This document shows, in pieces, positions 1 through 11,800 of a stretch of 43,840 nucleotides of DNA. This DNA is from Nephromyces sp. MM_2019. Lineage: Eukaryota > Apicomplexa > Aconoidasida > Nephromycida. The stretch covers positions 1 to 43,840 of the forward strand of contig JADHZB010000055.1 in the NCBI GenBank assembly GCA_015657535.1, written 5' to 3'. Position numbers and translations under genes: made by a program. A model generated the notes under the pieces. The model saw nothing but the letters and a program-made list of their open reading frames with translations, did not search any database and had not been told where the DNA came from. Numbering within the stretch: the stretch's first letter is position 1; each line of letters begins with the position of its first letter.

Positions 1-147
1 AAGAATATCTATTATTTATAATGTTAAACACAAAAATTGAATATTTACATAGTTTTATTTCTTTTATATTTCTATAGTAATAATCGTTTAAAATAATTTT
101 TATTTTTATTTTTTTGTATTTATTTAAATTTATAAATCTTATTCAAA

Positions 148-1200
148 ATGTCACACATGAGACACCCTAATGATATGGTAGGGTAAGTATGTGTAATCAA
201 ATAATATATAGTGATACAATAATGTATAATTTACACACACTCAATTTATCATTCAATGTAAATAACTCAATATCTTGTTTAGTTTGATATACACTAAATA
301 TAGTAATCCATAAACAAATATATATCTTATTTAACATTATACTTAATAAAAACGCGCACAACATCATGTAAACCAATAGTTAGCATAATTTTATACACTC
401 TAAAAACACAGAATTCTATATAAATGAATATGAAATCATTTATATACTTACACTAATATATCATTTATTTACACATAAGAAAACATTCTATTTTTACACA
501 CATATATTATTACATATCTCTTTGTTAAAAAATTCAGCTTTTCAGTTAAAGAACTTGAAAAACAAGTTGAGGTACTTAAAAATTATCATGAATGTTAGTC
601 AGATAATTTATGATATATTTAAAACAATTTTATATATTAATGTGTTTCTGTGTAAACAAAGAAGTTCATCTATATATGTGTATTATGCTTAAGATTGTGT
701 GTGTGTGCAAAATGATTAATGTGTATAAAAAGTATATATAACTTGTGCTTACAAATCTAAATTAATCTGCATCTGCAATATGACATAAATATTATCATGT
801 ATATCATATATTATAAAATATATAATTTATCAGATATGTAGATGTATCTGTATGTTTGTTTAAAAAGAATTATATATTTGAAATATTTTGATATACACAC
901 ATTTGAAGATATAATGGTGTGCTTAAGTAAAATGATTTATTTATATATTTTAAATTGTCTTTTAATACATATATATTTAGATATACATGTATGTATGTAT
1001 CAAAATGATATATATATATATATAAATATATATATGTTAGTTAACATTGAGTATAATTTACACATTTTTTATTTTGATTTTTGTAATAAGCGTTGGAAGG
1101 TAAATTAAAGTCATTAAAAGAAACAAATAATAAATTAAAATCAAAATTTGGTGAACTCAATAAAGAGTTGTGTAATAGCAAAGCAAACTGGTCAAACTAA
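148..1200 (+). CDS. small three-exon coiled-coil protein, 66 aa
   Basis: Exons 148-182, 538-593 and 1091-1200 join with compatible phases (35 + 56 + 110 = 201 bp, stop included). Donors are GTAAGT and GTTAGT and acceptors are TTCAG and AATAAG. The start ATG follows an A-rich leader, and the product begins MSHMRHPNDMVG. From about residue 13 it is a charged heptad-like helix (for example KELEKQVEVLKNY, LKETNNKLKSKF), so it is predicted to be a short coiled coil that oligomerises or joins a complex. The exons are tiny while the introns are 355 and 497 bp and full of TG/TA repeats, which hides the gene from simple ORF calling. I do not recognise the family. Exons upstream of the window cannot be excluded, so the protein could be longer at its N-terminus. 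The intact phase over two introns makes chance unlikely. Confidence 0.6.
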
Positions 1201-1794
1201 ATGTATTAGAAATAATCAAAAAAAAAATGTGTGTAAATATACAAAATAACAATTTGAAAATAAATAACATTATACAACTCTTTTATAAATTGAAATTTAT
1301 ATAAATTTAAAGAGAGTTAGTCATTCATTTGTATAATTAAATGTTTATAATAAAAAAAAAATCAAACAATATTTCGTTCATAGTGTATATGTGTTAAATT
1401 TCTCCCTATATATTTTGATTGATATAATATATTTATATGTATCTGTGTTGTGATCTAATTAGTGTATTTATATTTGCGGTATATGTTTATGCGTATGTGT
1501 GTGTCCTAATATATATATAAACATATATTAGTACGATATAGGCTTGTCTGTGTATATGCAGGGGTCATAATATATATATATGTATATATATATATATGTT
1601 GTATACGTTTGTCTGTGTGTGACTAGGTGCTATAAATATATGTTTATATAAATATAAATAAAGTGTGTAAGTTTAATCGATGAATTGATGTGATATGAAA
1701 AGAGCTCATAAATGTATGATTGTATTTTATGCAATTAATCTGTGTGTCTCCCCTTAAATCAAAATTAAACTATTAGTGTATGGATTTCTTAGTC
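1201..1794. other. convergent intergenic region
   Basis: This gap lies between the 3' ends of a + gene and a - gene. It is AT-rich with many TG/TA dinucleotide runs, such as TATATATA stretches near 1510-1600. I see no exon or RNA gene in it. It presumably holds both 3' UTRs. Confidence 0.6.
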
Positions 1795-4347
1795 TTAACT
1801 ATTGGGTTGGAGAAAATCTTTATTAAAATTAGCTATATCAGGTAATGCATCTTCATAAACATATTTAAGTAGTAACCACATTTCAGATTGTGGTGATTTA
1901 ATTTGTTTAATTTGATCTGATAATACTGAAGTTAGCTGTGTATATTCCTTTTTGCAATCTGAGAAATCATTATTAGGTAACTCAATGTTTTCCTATTTAA
2001 TGAACAAGGTATATATAAGATTTTGAAACAAGTTTAGAATTATATATACTTGAAAGATTTTTGAATAATTTGAATGTTTTCATGATTTTGTAAAACTTGA
2101 AATTTTCTAAGGAATATATCTCTTGAGATTTAAGCAACATATATATAAACATATGTGTGTATAATGTATATAACTCACCAGTAGAGCTTCAGCTGCCTTT
2201 TGTTTATAATAAGGGTTCATTCCACCATATTTAAAAACTAAATTAATCTTATTTTCCAACTATGAAAAAAAAATTAGTAAAAATATTTGTATAAACAATA
2301 AGACATAATGTGTGCATTCAAAAAAAGAAAAATATCTATAAACATAACAGATTCAAAGTGTGTAATAAAAGTATAAAAATTTATAGATTGAAAAAACAGG
2401 ATAATGAAAACAAATGTGTATAAACATCTATACCTGGTTAATAGATACTTTCTTTTGAGACCTCAGGTTTACTTCAAGTAGATAGCAAGAGGCAAGAAGC
2501 TCTCTATGACCTAGTTTATAAACCGCCTATCATCAGAAAATGGAGAGATTTGAGTAAAATTGAGTAAAATTGAGAGATTCGAGTAAAGTTGAAAATTTCG
2601 GGAAACATTGAGAAATTCGGGAAATTCAAAATGTTGGGTGTATGTACACTCAAAATCTTACTTTAATCATCCATTGAAGTTGTTTCTTTGAATTTGTTTT
2701 CAGCCAATAAACAAGATCACTGAGTAGTTGTGCATCACTGTGTTTCGATTGAGTAGTGTTTACCACAGATTTGATTTCATTTGAGTTTATATTCCTTTCA
2801 ACACTTGCTACTTCATTTTTATTAGAAATGTGATTATCTGAATTAGATAGGTATAATTCAAATTCAGAACAGAGAGGAATAGCCTCTGCTAAAACAAACT
2901 GTGCTTGTAATGTGACCTAAGAAAATAATAGATTTCAATACATTTGTGGGTGTATATATATAGATATTTGTTATTAAAATTATTTATATATGTCGTCCAT
3001 GTTTGCTCAAATAAAAATAAAGATATTTATTGTATATGTATATATATATAGTGCATGTGTGTTGAAACATTCGTAGATATATATTTCAATATAGTGTACT
3101 TAAGTATAAATGCTTATAAAGTAATTAATCTAGATATAAGGTAATAAGTTTATAGTTCAAACAGACCGCAATAGCTTGCATAACAAAAGTATCTGTAAGG
3201 ATTGAGTTGTGATTTTCAAAGCGTGTTTCAAATTCAGGAGAGTCAACAATTTTCCTTTGATTACTGAATGCCTTAATATTAGTATAGAGGTCATGTAAGG
3301 CAATAGCTGTAGCTTTGTGAAATTGTGACATCAGATGGTAAAGGGCCTCAAATGCATGTCTTGTGGCTAAGGGGAATAATTCAGTAATCAATTTTCGTTC
3401 TTCCTTGAGGTCATCCCTATTTCTTTTGTGTTGATATTGAGTTATGGAACTATCGAGCCAACTTGAGTAGAGTAAGCAGCTGTGTGTAGAAATTTTGAAT
3501 GTTTAATAGTGAAGGGAGATGGGAGGTAGGAGGATGAAGAAGTGTGTAGGGAAAGTGCTTACTCAATTATAAGCATAAGGCAGAATGATCTATAATGTGG
3601 GAATCCTGAGGCCATCTTGACTTTCTAATTAAATTAAAAGATAGATATAAGTTGATATATCTATTTAGACAATAAAATTTACCTTCTTTATACTTTCAGC
3701 AACGATTTCTGCTTGTGGATAACTGCTGGTTAGGAGTAGAAGGCGAAGGAAACAAATATTCAACTCTATGATTACTGTAATAATTTGATCCTAAGGAAAA
3801 AACCAAATGATTTGGATACACACACAGGATTAAGAAAAAATAAAATATTACCTCATTTTCTGATAAAAATGATTCAAATAGATAATTCCATCTACATAAT
3901 TCAGTCAGTACACATCCAAGCTCAAATTGATGAAGTAATAAAGAAATCCTAGGATCGATGTATATAACAAATTCTTTAATTTATGAATAAAAAATTATGC
4001 AATAAATTTAACAATTACCTATAAGAGGCTACTTCCCACCCAGCCAATACTATACTTAGTTCACCACCACGACTTTGGCTTAATTCAATAACCTATATAT
4101 ATTTAAAATGCGAGCTATAAATACAAATTTATTTTCTAGAATAGCTTAAGTGTTTATACCGCAGGATAATGTATTCTAAGTATATCTTCCATTTCATGAA
4201 TTCTTCTCCCTGATACGAGCATGCTGTACAGTATTATTTGTAAACTTTGTAGCCATATCTCATCCTTGTCAAACCTGAATTTAGATAGTTGCGTTAGTTT
4301 CATATATAGTCTATCTTATGCTCAAAAATATTGAGTGAAAGGTGATG

Positions 4348-4389
<42 letters not shown>

Positions 4390-7214
4390 TATACATATAT
4401 ATATATGTATAGTGCATATAAATAAATATATTTGCAATATACATAAAATTTTTGTGCAATGTATATAAATACATGTATGTGCAGTGAAGTGTGTATAAAT
4501 ACATGTATATATAGTGTGGTCAGTGTATATAAATTTACATGCATAAAAGCTGCAAATAAATACATGTAAACACTAAATACATGTACACATCATATCCTCA
4601 AGACTCCAATAATACTAACCACATCCAATCTTGTATAAGATTGGTACCATGGATATCAAATGGGCTATTAAAATAACTCAAAATTATTTTCAAGTGTTCA
4701 CTGAGTAAGAATTTATGGGTATCAACTTGTTTAGCCCAATCTTCATTTGTTTCTGAGATTAAATAATAGGAGATATAAAATAATAAACAAAGTGTGCATT
4801 GATATAACCATGTGTGTGTAGCCCAATAAAGCTGCTAGAGATATCTGATTTCCTAGAGTTTACACTGGTGGATAATCTAGGGGCCTTTGGAGGTGTTTGA
4901 AAATCTCTTCCCACTAGTTTTTCGAGTGTTTTGTTTCCAAAGGCAGACTTTGTTCGTATACAAGAAGGTCTATTCTTCAATAGGAATGATAGGTAAGTCA
5001 ACTCAAGTATGTAGCTGTGTATATGATAATAAATTAGGGGTAAGATTAGGTTTATATACATGAAATGATTACTTACTTCATCCAATCAAGTTGAAGTTGT
5101 TCTTCATCGGTTTCATCAATCTGAAATTTTGCATTATTTCTATCTTCCCTCTTTTTTTCTAGGACTTCAAGTCCTAGCCTATCCACACACTCATTTAAGA
5201 GTAATTTATTTTCTAAATAAGTAGCCTTGAGAGAATCTGGATTTACTTCTTGTTGTGATCCGATCACAGTCCAATAGTAACTCATTATTTTAATTGAAGA
5301 TCTCTGAATGAGAGCAAATCGTAGTGATTTTTCCAGTATAGGGGGGAGTTTATATAAACCTGTTGAAGCCCTAGGATGCATATATATAAATGAAGAGGTG
5401 TGATCTGAATGATTTGTGTTGTTGCCATCCAAATGTTTAATTATTGTATCCCATAAAGAATAATATACAGAGTATATATGACTTGGGTTAATAGGGTCTA
5501 ATGAATTAAGCCTACTATCCTCATTGTGGACTTTTCTAAAACGTATGGCAAATGATAAGAATTGCTTCTGATAGTTTAGTAAATAGCATTGCAAAAAATC
5601 TAAAAATAAATTCAAATGTTTTGGTTTCTGAAGTAAGTGTGGCTGTACCCTCTGCTCACGTGATGATCTGCGATGTTGTAAAGATTTTGGGTTTAGGAAA
5701 GCATCCAAGAGGGAGTCAAATAGAGCTTGTGATGTATGTTGTGTTTGTATGTCTTGCTGTATCGGTATATCACGTTGTGGTATCATGTTATGAGCGGGTG
5801 TTGATGATGAATAGTTAGTTTCTCTTAATATTCTAGGACTATTATCAAAGTATTTAGGGATAGAATTAGGTTGAATATAAAACGATTTATTTCTAGATTT
5901 AATGCGATGGCTTGGAATACCCTCAAATGACTGGATACCAGAAGAGTATAATGTAGAAGCGATAGATATGTAAGAAGCTAGAGCAGTGTTGAGGTATTCA
6001 CTCAATGAGCAATTAGAAGGATAGAAAGCAACACATTCTGGATCTTGTATCTGGTCGAATGGTGGTAAAACTTTGACTAGATAAGCACTTACCACATTTA
6101 AATGAAAAAAAGGGAAATCACAAAGTGATGATATCTCAGGTTCACCAGTTTCTGTAGGATTTATAGATACACCTCTTTGTTTTGAGAGTATGAGATTAAA
6201 TGATGACCTAACGGATGAGCGATCATTGGTTGATTGATTGTTTCTATCTGTCTTAGAGCTTAAGATGTTCTGAAGGAATTTTGGATCAAAAAATCTAACA
6301 ATTGTTGGTAAACAGTATGTTTTATATATATGGCAAATTGCACACAACGTATATAGTGGAGTTGGATGATTTGTTCCGAGGAAGTGGACTACGTGGCATA
6401 TTATTATTGAGGCTGTGACCAGCATAAAAAAGTCAACTGGGTTGAGTAATTCAAAAATTCTTGGTGAAAAATAGTGCTCTAAATAAAAGGTAAAAAATTC
6501 AAATAGGCCAGTCATTGTTGTCTGCTTGTAGTTTTTATCATCAAATATTTGATACTTCAAATCATATCGACCAGAATTGAAACGGCTGTCCTCTTGTTCT
6601 GAAATGATATCAAGAAGTGTGTAAGCTTCTTCGATTTGACCCTTCAATAAGAATTCGGAAATAAGGTGGATCCAGGAGTGCTGAATGAAAAAATTCCTTT
6701 CAATGCACCGTTCTAAAAGCTTCACTTGGTTCCTTATTTCAAAGGGTAAAGCCTCAGTTGGAGAGTCCATGGAAGGGATCTCAATTTGAGCAGAATTCAA
6801 TAATGAATATCTTGGGCTTGTGAAGCTCGTATATGATAATGAAGACAATCTGTTTTCCTCTCGTGTTGGGTATGAGCCCTTATCATGTGTGTGTGATACG
6901 GGGGAATCAAAGATGTGGGCTAAGTTCGAGGGATTAGAGATAAGTTCTTCCTGTATTCGTTTCTCCTTTTGTCTTATTGGGGATAATGAATCAATGTCAA
7001 TCGTATAGCGACTTCTCTTCCTTGGGCTCAAGTTCTCTAATAGGTTGGAGCTAGAATTAGTCTCAGACGAGTTGTGCATAGGTTCATTGTTAGTCAGGTT
7101 TAGTGTGCCAGCAGTAGTTAAGTTGGAAATTCCAAGTCTCGTAGTGTCATTACTGCCTATGGCTTTTTTTACACTGGTTATATTGGTTGGGTGAGAAAGT
7201 GGATTGTTAGACAT
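1795..7214 (-). CDS. large helical protein of unknown function, 13 exons, 1290 aa
   Basis: On the minus strand the exons are 5077-7214, 4809-5014, 4620-4752, 4160-4274, 4019-4092, 3852-3948, 3683-3790, 3563-3624, 3167-3479, 2662-2916, 2434-2526, 2179-2259 and 1795-1992. They total 3873 bp and stay open through all twelve junctions, ending in TAA. The first exon alone gives 712 residues. Residues 1-160 are Ser/Asn-rich, probably disordered, and include a basic PRKRSR patch that could be a nuclear signal. The rest is predicted helical and Leu-rich, with motifs such as IQHSWIHLISEFLLKGQIEE that recall alpha-solenoid scaffolds. A scaffold nucleoporin of the Nup84/107 type is one possibility, but I see no diagnostic motif and do not assign it. 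No membrane span or catalytic motif is evident. The weakest junction is the GTTATA donor at the end of exon 2 (4808/4809). Several introns (4275-4619, 2917-3166) contain TA/TG microsatellites. Confidence 0.75.
4352..4410. repeat. (TA)n microsatellite in an intron
   Basis: A TA dinucleotide run of about 35 bp, followed by degenerate TA/CATA, lies in the 345-bp intron (4275-4619) of the 1290-residue protein gene. It is noncoding, and the minus-strand Tyr/Ile ORF over it is an artefact of the repeat. Confidence 0.8.
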
Positions 7215-8014
7215 CTTTTGTCCTTCATCAATACGATTTGTATTGATAATTGAACTAGCCTTTGTCTTGATTTATTGAAGTAAATGTAGTCTATATAGGA
7301 CTGTTATAAAAATTCTTCACATAAGATATATGCGGGGTGTAAGTTCCTTTATTTGTTTGTTGGTAATTATTTATTGAAGAGTGGTACACATGCTTTACAT
7401 ATGTTTGAATTTATGATATAAAAAAATCAATAGTATAATCGAGTGTTATATGGGAGAATTTATATAAATGTACATTTTATTTTCATAGAAGATAAACAGA
7501 TTGAGAGTTATGGTGCCACAACATCAAGACAAAGTAAGTTTTACTCCTACAATTTATAATATTTAGGTTACAAAGCTTTGGGCTTAACTAATCAAGCAAC
7601 CTTGTAGATACAATTATTAGAATATTCAATGTTACTGAATCCCTTTAAAAGTTGAATCGATTTGCTGAAATCATATTATTTATCTAGCAATGAATTCACT
7701 TGGTTTTTCCTTGAGCAAAATTTATCTTTATTTAAATTTTGTTATAGGTTCTTTGTTATAAACAGACTTAGCAAAGCTTTAATTTCTTTTAAATTTAAAG
7801 TTTTCAAATAGCATAAAAAAAAATTCTTGAAATGAATTCAAACTATGATATACATATAGGACCCTTGGTTAGGTCCATTGTTAGTCAAAAATGATTAATT
7901 TACGTATAAGACTAGAATATGTTGGATAAGAAATCAATAATTTGAGAATCCTTTTTGCAAAAATCTAAAAATTTTGCTTTAAAAAAAAAATTAAACTACA
8001 AATATGTATGTTCT
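7215..8014. other. intergenic region between two minus-strand genes
   Basis: AT-rich spacer holding the probable promoter of the 1290-residue protein gene and the 3' end of the next gene. A possible spliced ORF of 14 codons on the + strand (ATG at 7511, GTAAGT donor) is too short to call. No RNA gene was recognised. Confidence 0.5.
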
Positions 8015-8698
8015 TTATTCTATTATACTACCCAAGAGTCTTAGATTTATTGTTGGTTCTTTTTGCTTAAGTGCCATAGATTGCTTATGACATGAGCTAT
8101 ATGTAAAGAGACATTCCTTGTACAATATCACTATGATAGATGCTGAATTCGAATAAACATATAGGTATAAATGTGCTTAATGTAAAATATTAGGGTATAT
8201 GTCAATAGGAATATTCTGATTTTAAAAAGTATTTGTAACTTACCTGCAATGATTATAGAAATGATTGTTGAGATTAAAAGAGAAATAATTAGATTTGTAT
8301 TGTGTTGTCTGGACCTATACAACTCGATCCTGCCTTTTACATATTCTCTGACTCTGTTCCTTATTGATTTTTGTGACTTATTTTGATCTGTAGAGGTAAT
8401 TTGATTGGAATGAAAATTATTAAAAAGATTTTATAGCGGAATTAGGTCAGCATTGTAAAAAAGATTAGTATAGTTCGCAATTTTTTGAAGCATATATTTT
8501 TTTTCAAAGAAGTTGCAATAAAAGACATTTAAACAAATTTTTACTGGGTAAATCTTTATCTTCTTCAAATTTTATTATCCCTGATTGGAGAGGTAATAAA
8601 TCTAACAGAGCTCGATCAGAAAATCTGTTATCTGAGACATTGATATCAGAGGCTTGAACTTGTGTATATAGATTCGATGGGTCGGTAAATTCTAACAT
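8015..8698 (-). CDS. small protein with a hydrophobic membrane segment, 141 aa
   Basis: Exons 8545-8698, 8244-8387 and 8015-8142 total 426 bp and splice in phase with GTAAAA and GTAAGT donors and CTACAG and TTCAG acceptors. The N-terminal 50 residues are acidic and polar. The middle is basic (RNRVREYVKGRIELYRSRQ). Residues about 80-105 form a long hydrophobic stretch rich in Ile, Leu and Ser, interrupted at IIAAS and ending in VILYKECLF. That is enough for one long span or a tight hairpin in a membrane, and a short Lys/Arg-containing tail of about 38 residues follows. The basic residues before the span suggest an N-in orientation, which is an inference. No signal peptide is present. The layout resembles a tail-anchored or SNARE-like protein, but I see no SNARE heptads and do not assign a family. 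Confidence 0.6.
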
Positions 8699-10026
8699 TC
8701 TGGTTTATGGCTCTTATATGTATCTTAGATGTTGAGAATTTGGTAAATCTCGATTGTTTTTGTCTTTCTCAAAAATTGATGAATAATAAGAAAGGGTATG
8801 TTAACCATATAGTGATGAACAAAGGAAGTTTTAGTAGCGCAGCTTAAGTGAAACATACTATTTGATGTGTTTCATTTCGCATAGAAGGAACATGTGTGTC
8901 GAAACAAATCTAAAATCTTATAAAATTTTACACTTTATATCAAGCCTAAGTAAGATTACGAGGTGAGGTATACATAAATAGTAGTAAAACTTATATAGTA
9001 AATTAGCATCATAGTACGTATCCAATTTTTAAAAAGTTAAGAGACAAAAGCTATATACGTTCAGATCATGTAAGGTAGCGTAGGTAGCATAGTAGGTATT
9101 ACTACTTTTAGAATAACTAAAGCGTAAATAGCAAGAAGCACCACCCACCTTTGGTATCGAGCTGAAATAAGCATCTATTTAACTTTTTCAAAACCTACTT
9201 TATCTAGAACCTACTTTTTGTTTAGTTTTTATCAATTTTAATCGAGGTTTTTTAATTTTGTGTGACTTATTTACTACGACGACTATATGTGCATTATTTA
9301 ATTACATAAAAGCTGTAATTATTTTAAAAATTACCAGAATCAAATGAGTAATTATCACAAACTTTATCCATCACCATGAATTGTTCACGGAGATAAGGAT
9401 AATGAGAATTGATGCTTAATATATTACTTCAACAATACTGTGTTTTCTTGATTTGTTCTCAAGTTATTTGCAATTTCTATCTATTCAATTCATACCATTT
9501 ATGCACTATATTTGGGGAAAATATTCTATAACCTGAATATAATTAACAATTTTTTTGATGCTTGTGAATTAAGCTATTATAGATTTGTTTCTAAAATTCT
9601 TGATGGAACAATTGAGAAATATCGTTGAGACAAGTTTTAGTACGAAACAAGAGTTTGAGTTGGCAAAAATTAATTTTTTAAAAAGATCTCATTATTAAAA
9701 GTAAAAATTCATGAATATTTCATATTTATTTCTCAAATCCTAAAGGAATCCTAATTATATTTAATCACCGCTTTGGGATTATAAACTATAAAAATTTATT
9801 CCCTTCTGAGTTAAAATTCATATCATATCACTGCTTATATAATTTGCTAAAGTGTCTCATAAATTAAATTCAGTCTTTTGAATCACCAAGGTTTTTTCAT
9901 CTTTAATTTCTGTGCCATATCTAATTAGTTGACTTTTATCTTCTTTGCTGCCTGCTTGATGTAGGTGTAAATTGATCAATGAGGAATGTATGCAACAACA
10001 GTGTAAAATACAACTCGTGATTAACA
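8699..10026. other. long intergenic region without a confident gene
   Basis: About 1.3 kb between two minus-strand genes. A 31-codon ORF on the + strand (9603-9698) and an open minus-strand stretch at about 9848-9970 look mildly coding. The latter could be an extra dUTPase 3' exon. A weak 7-bp inverted repeat lies at 8849-8874. I see no tRNA or snRNA consensus. Confidence 0.45.
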
Positions 10027-10915
10027 CTAGTTATCATTGCTTTTAATACTCACATTAGTTTCTTGCACCTCAGTTGGTGCCACCTTCGTAGTAGTAGTTG
10101 AGCCGAAGCCACCTTCACCTCGTGAAGTGGTGTCTAATTCATCAACCACCTAATAAATAAATTTTTGGGTTCAAAAACAAATATATGATTCTTGTAACAA
10201 AAATTCGGGAATTAATAAAATATGGTAAATGCATAGTGATATTTTGAAGATGCTGAAAACTGAGCTGAATTTACATGTATATGTACCTGATGGACAATGG
10301 GATTTCCATTAAACGATACAGCTTGTACTAATCTGTCTCCTCTCTTTACAGTGTATGGCTCACTTTTAATATTATCTACAGCGATCTTGACTTCTCCTCT
10401 ATACCCGGAATCAATTAAACCAACTAATGAAAATAAATTGAAGAAATTTTATTTCCAAGTGAATAAATTTTATTCAAATCTGGTATTATGTTACAGAAAA
10501 AGAGCTTCATGTATCTAAGTGAAAACCAAGGTTTAATATTTTACAATTTACTTGAGTTGGCCATTCTTAAGGGTGTCTTAGACATACTGGAGCGAGGCAT
10601 AAGCAGCCAGCTTACATTTTTAAATATTTTATAGCTGCTATCACAGGTGGGATTTTTTTCAGTGGGTACGTCACTATTCTCATTCGTAAAATTTTCATTT
10701 GTTGGGAAGTTATCTGTGTTTTTTTCATACTTATATGCAGCAACTTTGATACCCAAGCCTATAAAGTCGGTTGAATTTCCCTCAATTGTTTGATCATTTA
10801 CTACAAATAAATCAAATCCACTATCACCTTGATGCTGACTGGTTTTGACTTTAGAGTACAGTTCATTAATTTCGGGAGACATTGGAAATATTTTTATTAG
10901 GATGCCTTTTGCCAT
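10027..10915 (-). CDS. deoxyuridine 5'-triphosphate nucleotidohydrolase (dUTPase)
   Basis: The enzyme hydrolyses dUTP to dUMP and pyrophosphate, supplying thymidylate synthesis and keeping uracil out of DNA. Exons 10552-10915, 10287-10423 and 10027-10149 join in phase to give 207 aa. All five motifs of the homotrimeric family are present: DSGFDLF (motif 1), MPRSSMSK (2), IGLIDSGYRGEV (3, with the catalytic Asp and Tyr), GDRLVQAV (4) and RGEGGFGST (5). Motif 3 is rebuilt exactly by splicing (RMANS + IGLID), which confirms the first intron. Between motifs 1 and 2 there is an Asn/Glu-rich insertion of roughly 40 residues. I start at MAKGIL, because the family begins just before the first strand. 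An in-frame ATG at 10960 would add 15 residues. The 3' end is ambiguous. Reading through gives a TAG at 10027. Splicing at a GTGAGT after QETN to 9954 would instead add a basic tail, QAAKKIKVN, ending at 9925. Confidence 0.93.
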
Positions 10916-11800
10916 TTTTAACAAATGAAAAAATTTACAGGGATTTAAAATATAAAACAAATAAGAATACTTAATGTTAGAAGTAATAATGTTTTTAGTT
11001 TTAATAACAATCGAATTTAATTAAAAATGGTGTGGAAGAGATGTGGGTGTTAACTAGTTATTAGTCACCAATTGTTTAATTTACTTTAATACAAATTTTG
11101 AATAGCAGCATTGTGATGCTTTACTCAGAAGTTTAAATAACTTAAAAAGTATTTTAGTTTTGAATAAGGAGTAACAACAGTTAGTTATTTAATACAATCA
11201 ATTGAAATGTCTATTACTCCTTGATAAAGATCTTCAAAAGGTAACTAACTATTTTCCTTTTATATGTTGTTGTAATTCAAGTTAATGTATATCATGAATA
11301 ATAGATATTAAACTTAAAACTGCTGATAGACCTTTCATGCTTAAGTACTCCTTATAATGTGGATGATAAAAGTCCTCTCGTTAATCTTATTTTCTACTAT
11401 TTAAAGCAATTTAATATACTTAACCATCTTAGGTATACCTATCTAGTAATATAGCTCCAATTAAATCTATTAAATTTGCTAAATATATGTTTTTAAAATT
11501 AAATTAGGGAAACTTTACAAAGTGTGTGCCAGTCATTAAAGTAAGTTTTAACACTCAAATACTATTTGAAAACCCATAAAAGGTTTTCAATTTCAACAGT
11601 TCAATTAATTAGTAATTGAAACTGAAGTAATTTTTTACAAAAACTTTGGAAATTTTAAGGTTAAAAAATGAATTAAGAATCTTTCTATGAGCATCTTCAA
11701 ATTTTTCCAACTATTTCATACATAATTCAGTTTTTTTATATAAGTCAGAATTTACCTCGAAACAATACTTGCATATATACATATTCAAAATCTATTTTCT
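10916..11800. other. intergenic region upstream of the dUTPase gene
   Basis: About 885 bp of AT-rich sequence between the dUTPase start and the 3' end of the coiled-coil gene. It presumably holds the dUTPase promoter. I see no coding exon or structured RNA. Confidence 0.5.

Noticed and set aside
5552..5818. 88-codon + ORF antisense to the 1290-residue protein gene
   Set aside because: It lies inside a well-supported minus-strand exon and has no domain or splice context of its own.
7511..7596. Possible 14-codon spliced ORF with a GTAAGT donor
   Set aside because: Too short to separate from chance, and no similarity to known tiny conserved proteins came to mind.
8849..8874. Inverted repeat TGAAACA ... 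TGTTTCA that could be a structured RNA
   Set aside because: Only a 7-bp stem with a 12-base loop; no snRNA, tRNA or SRP consensus nearby.
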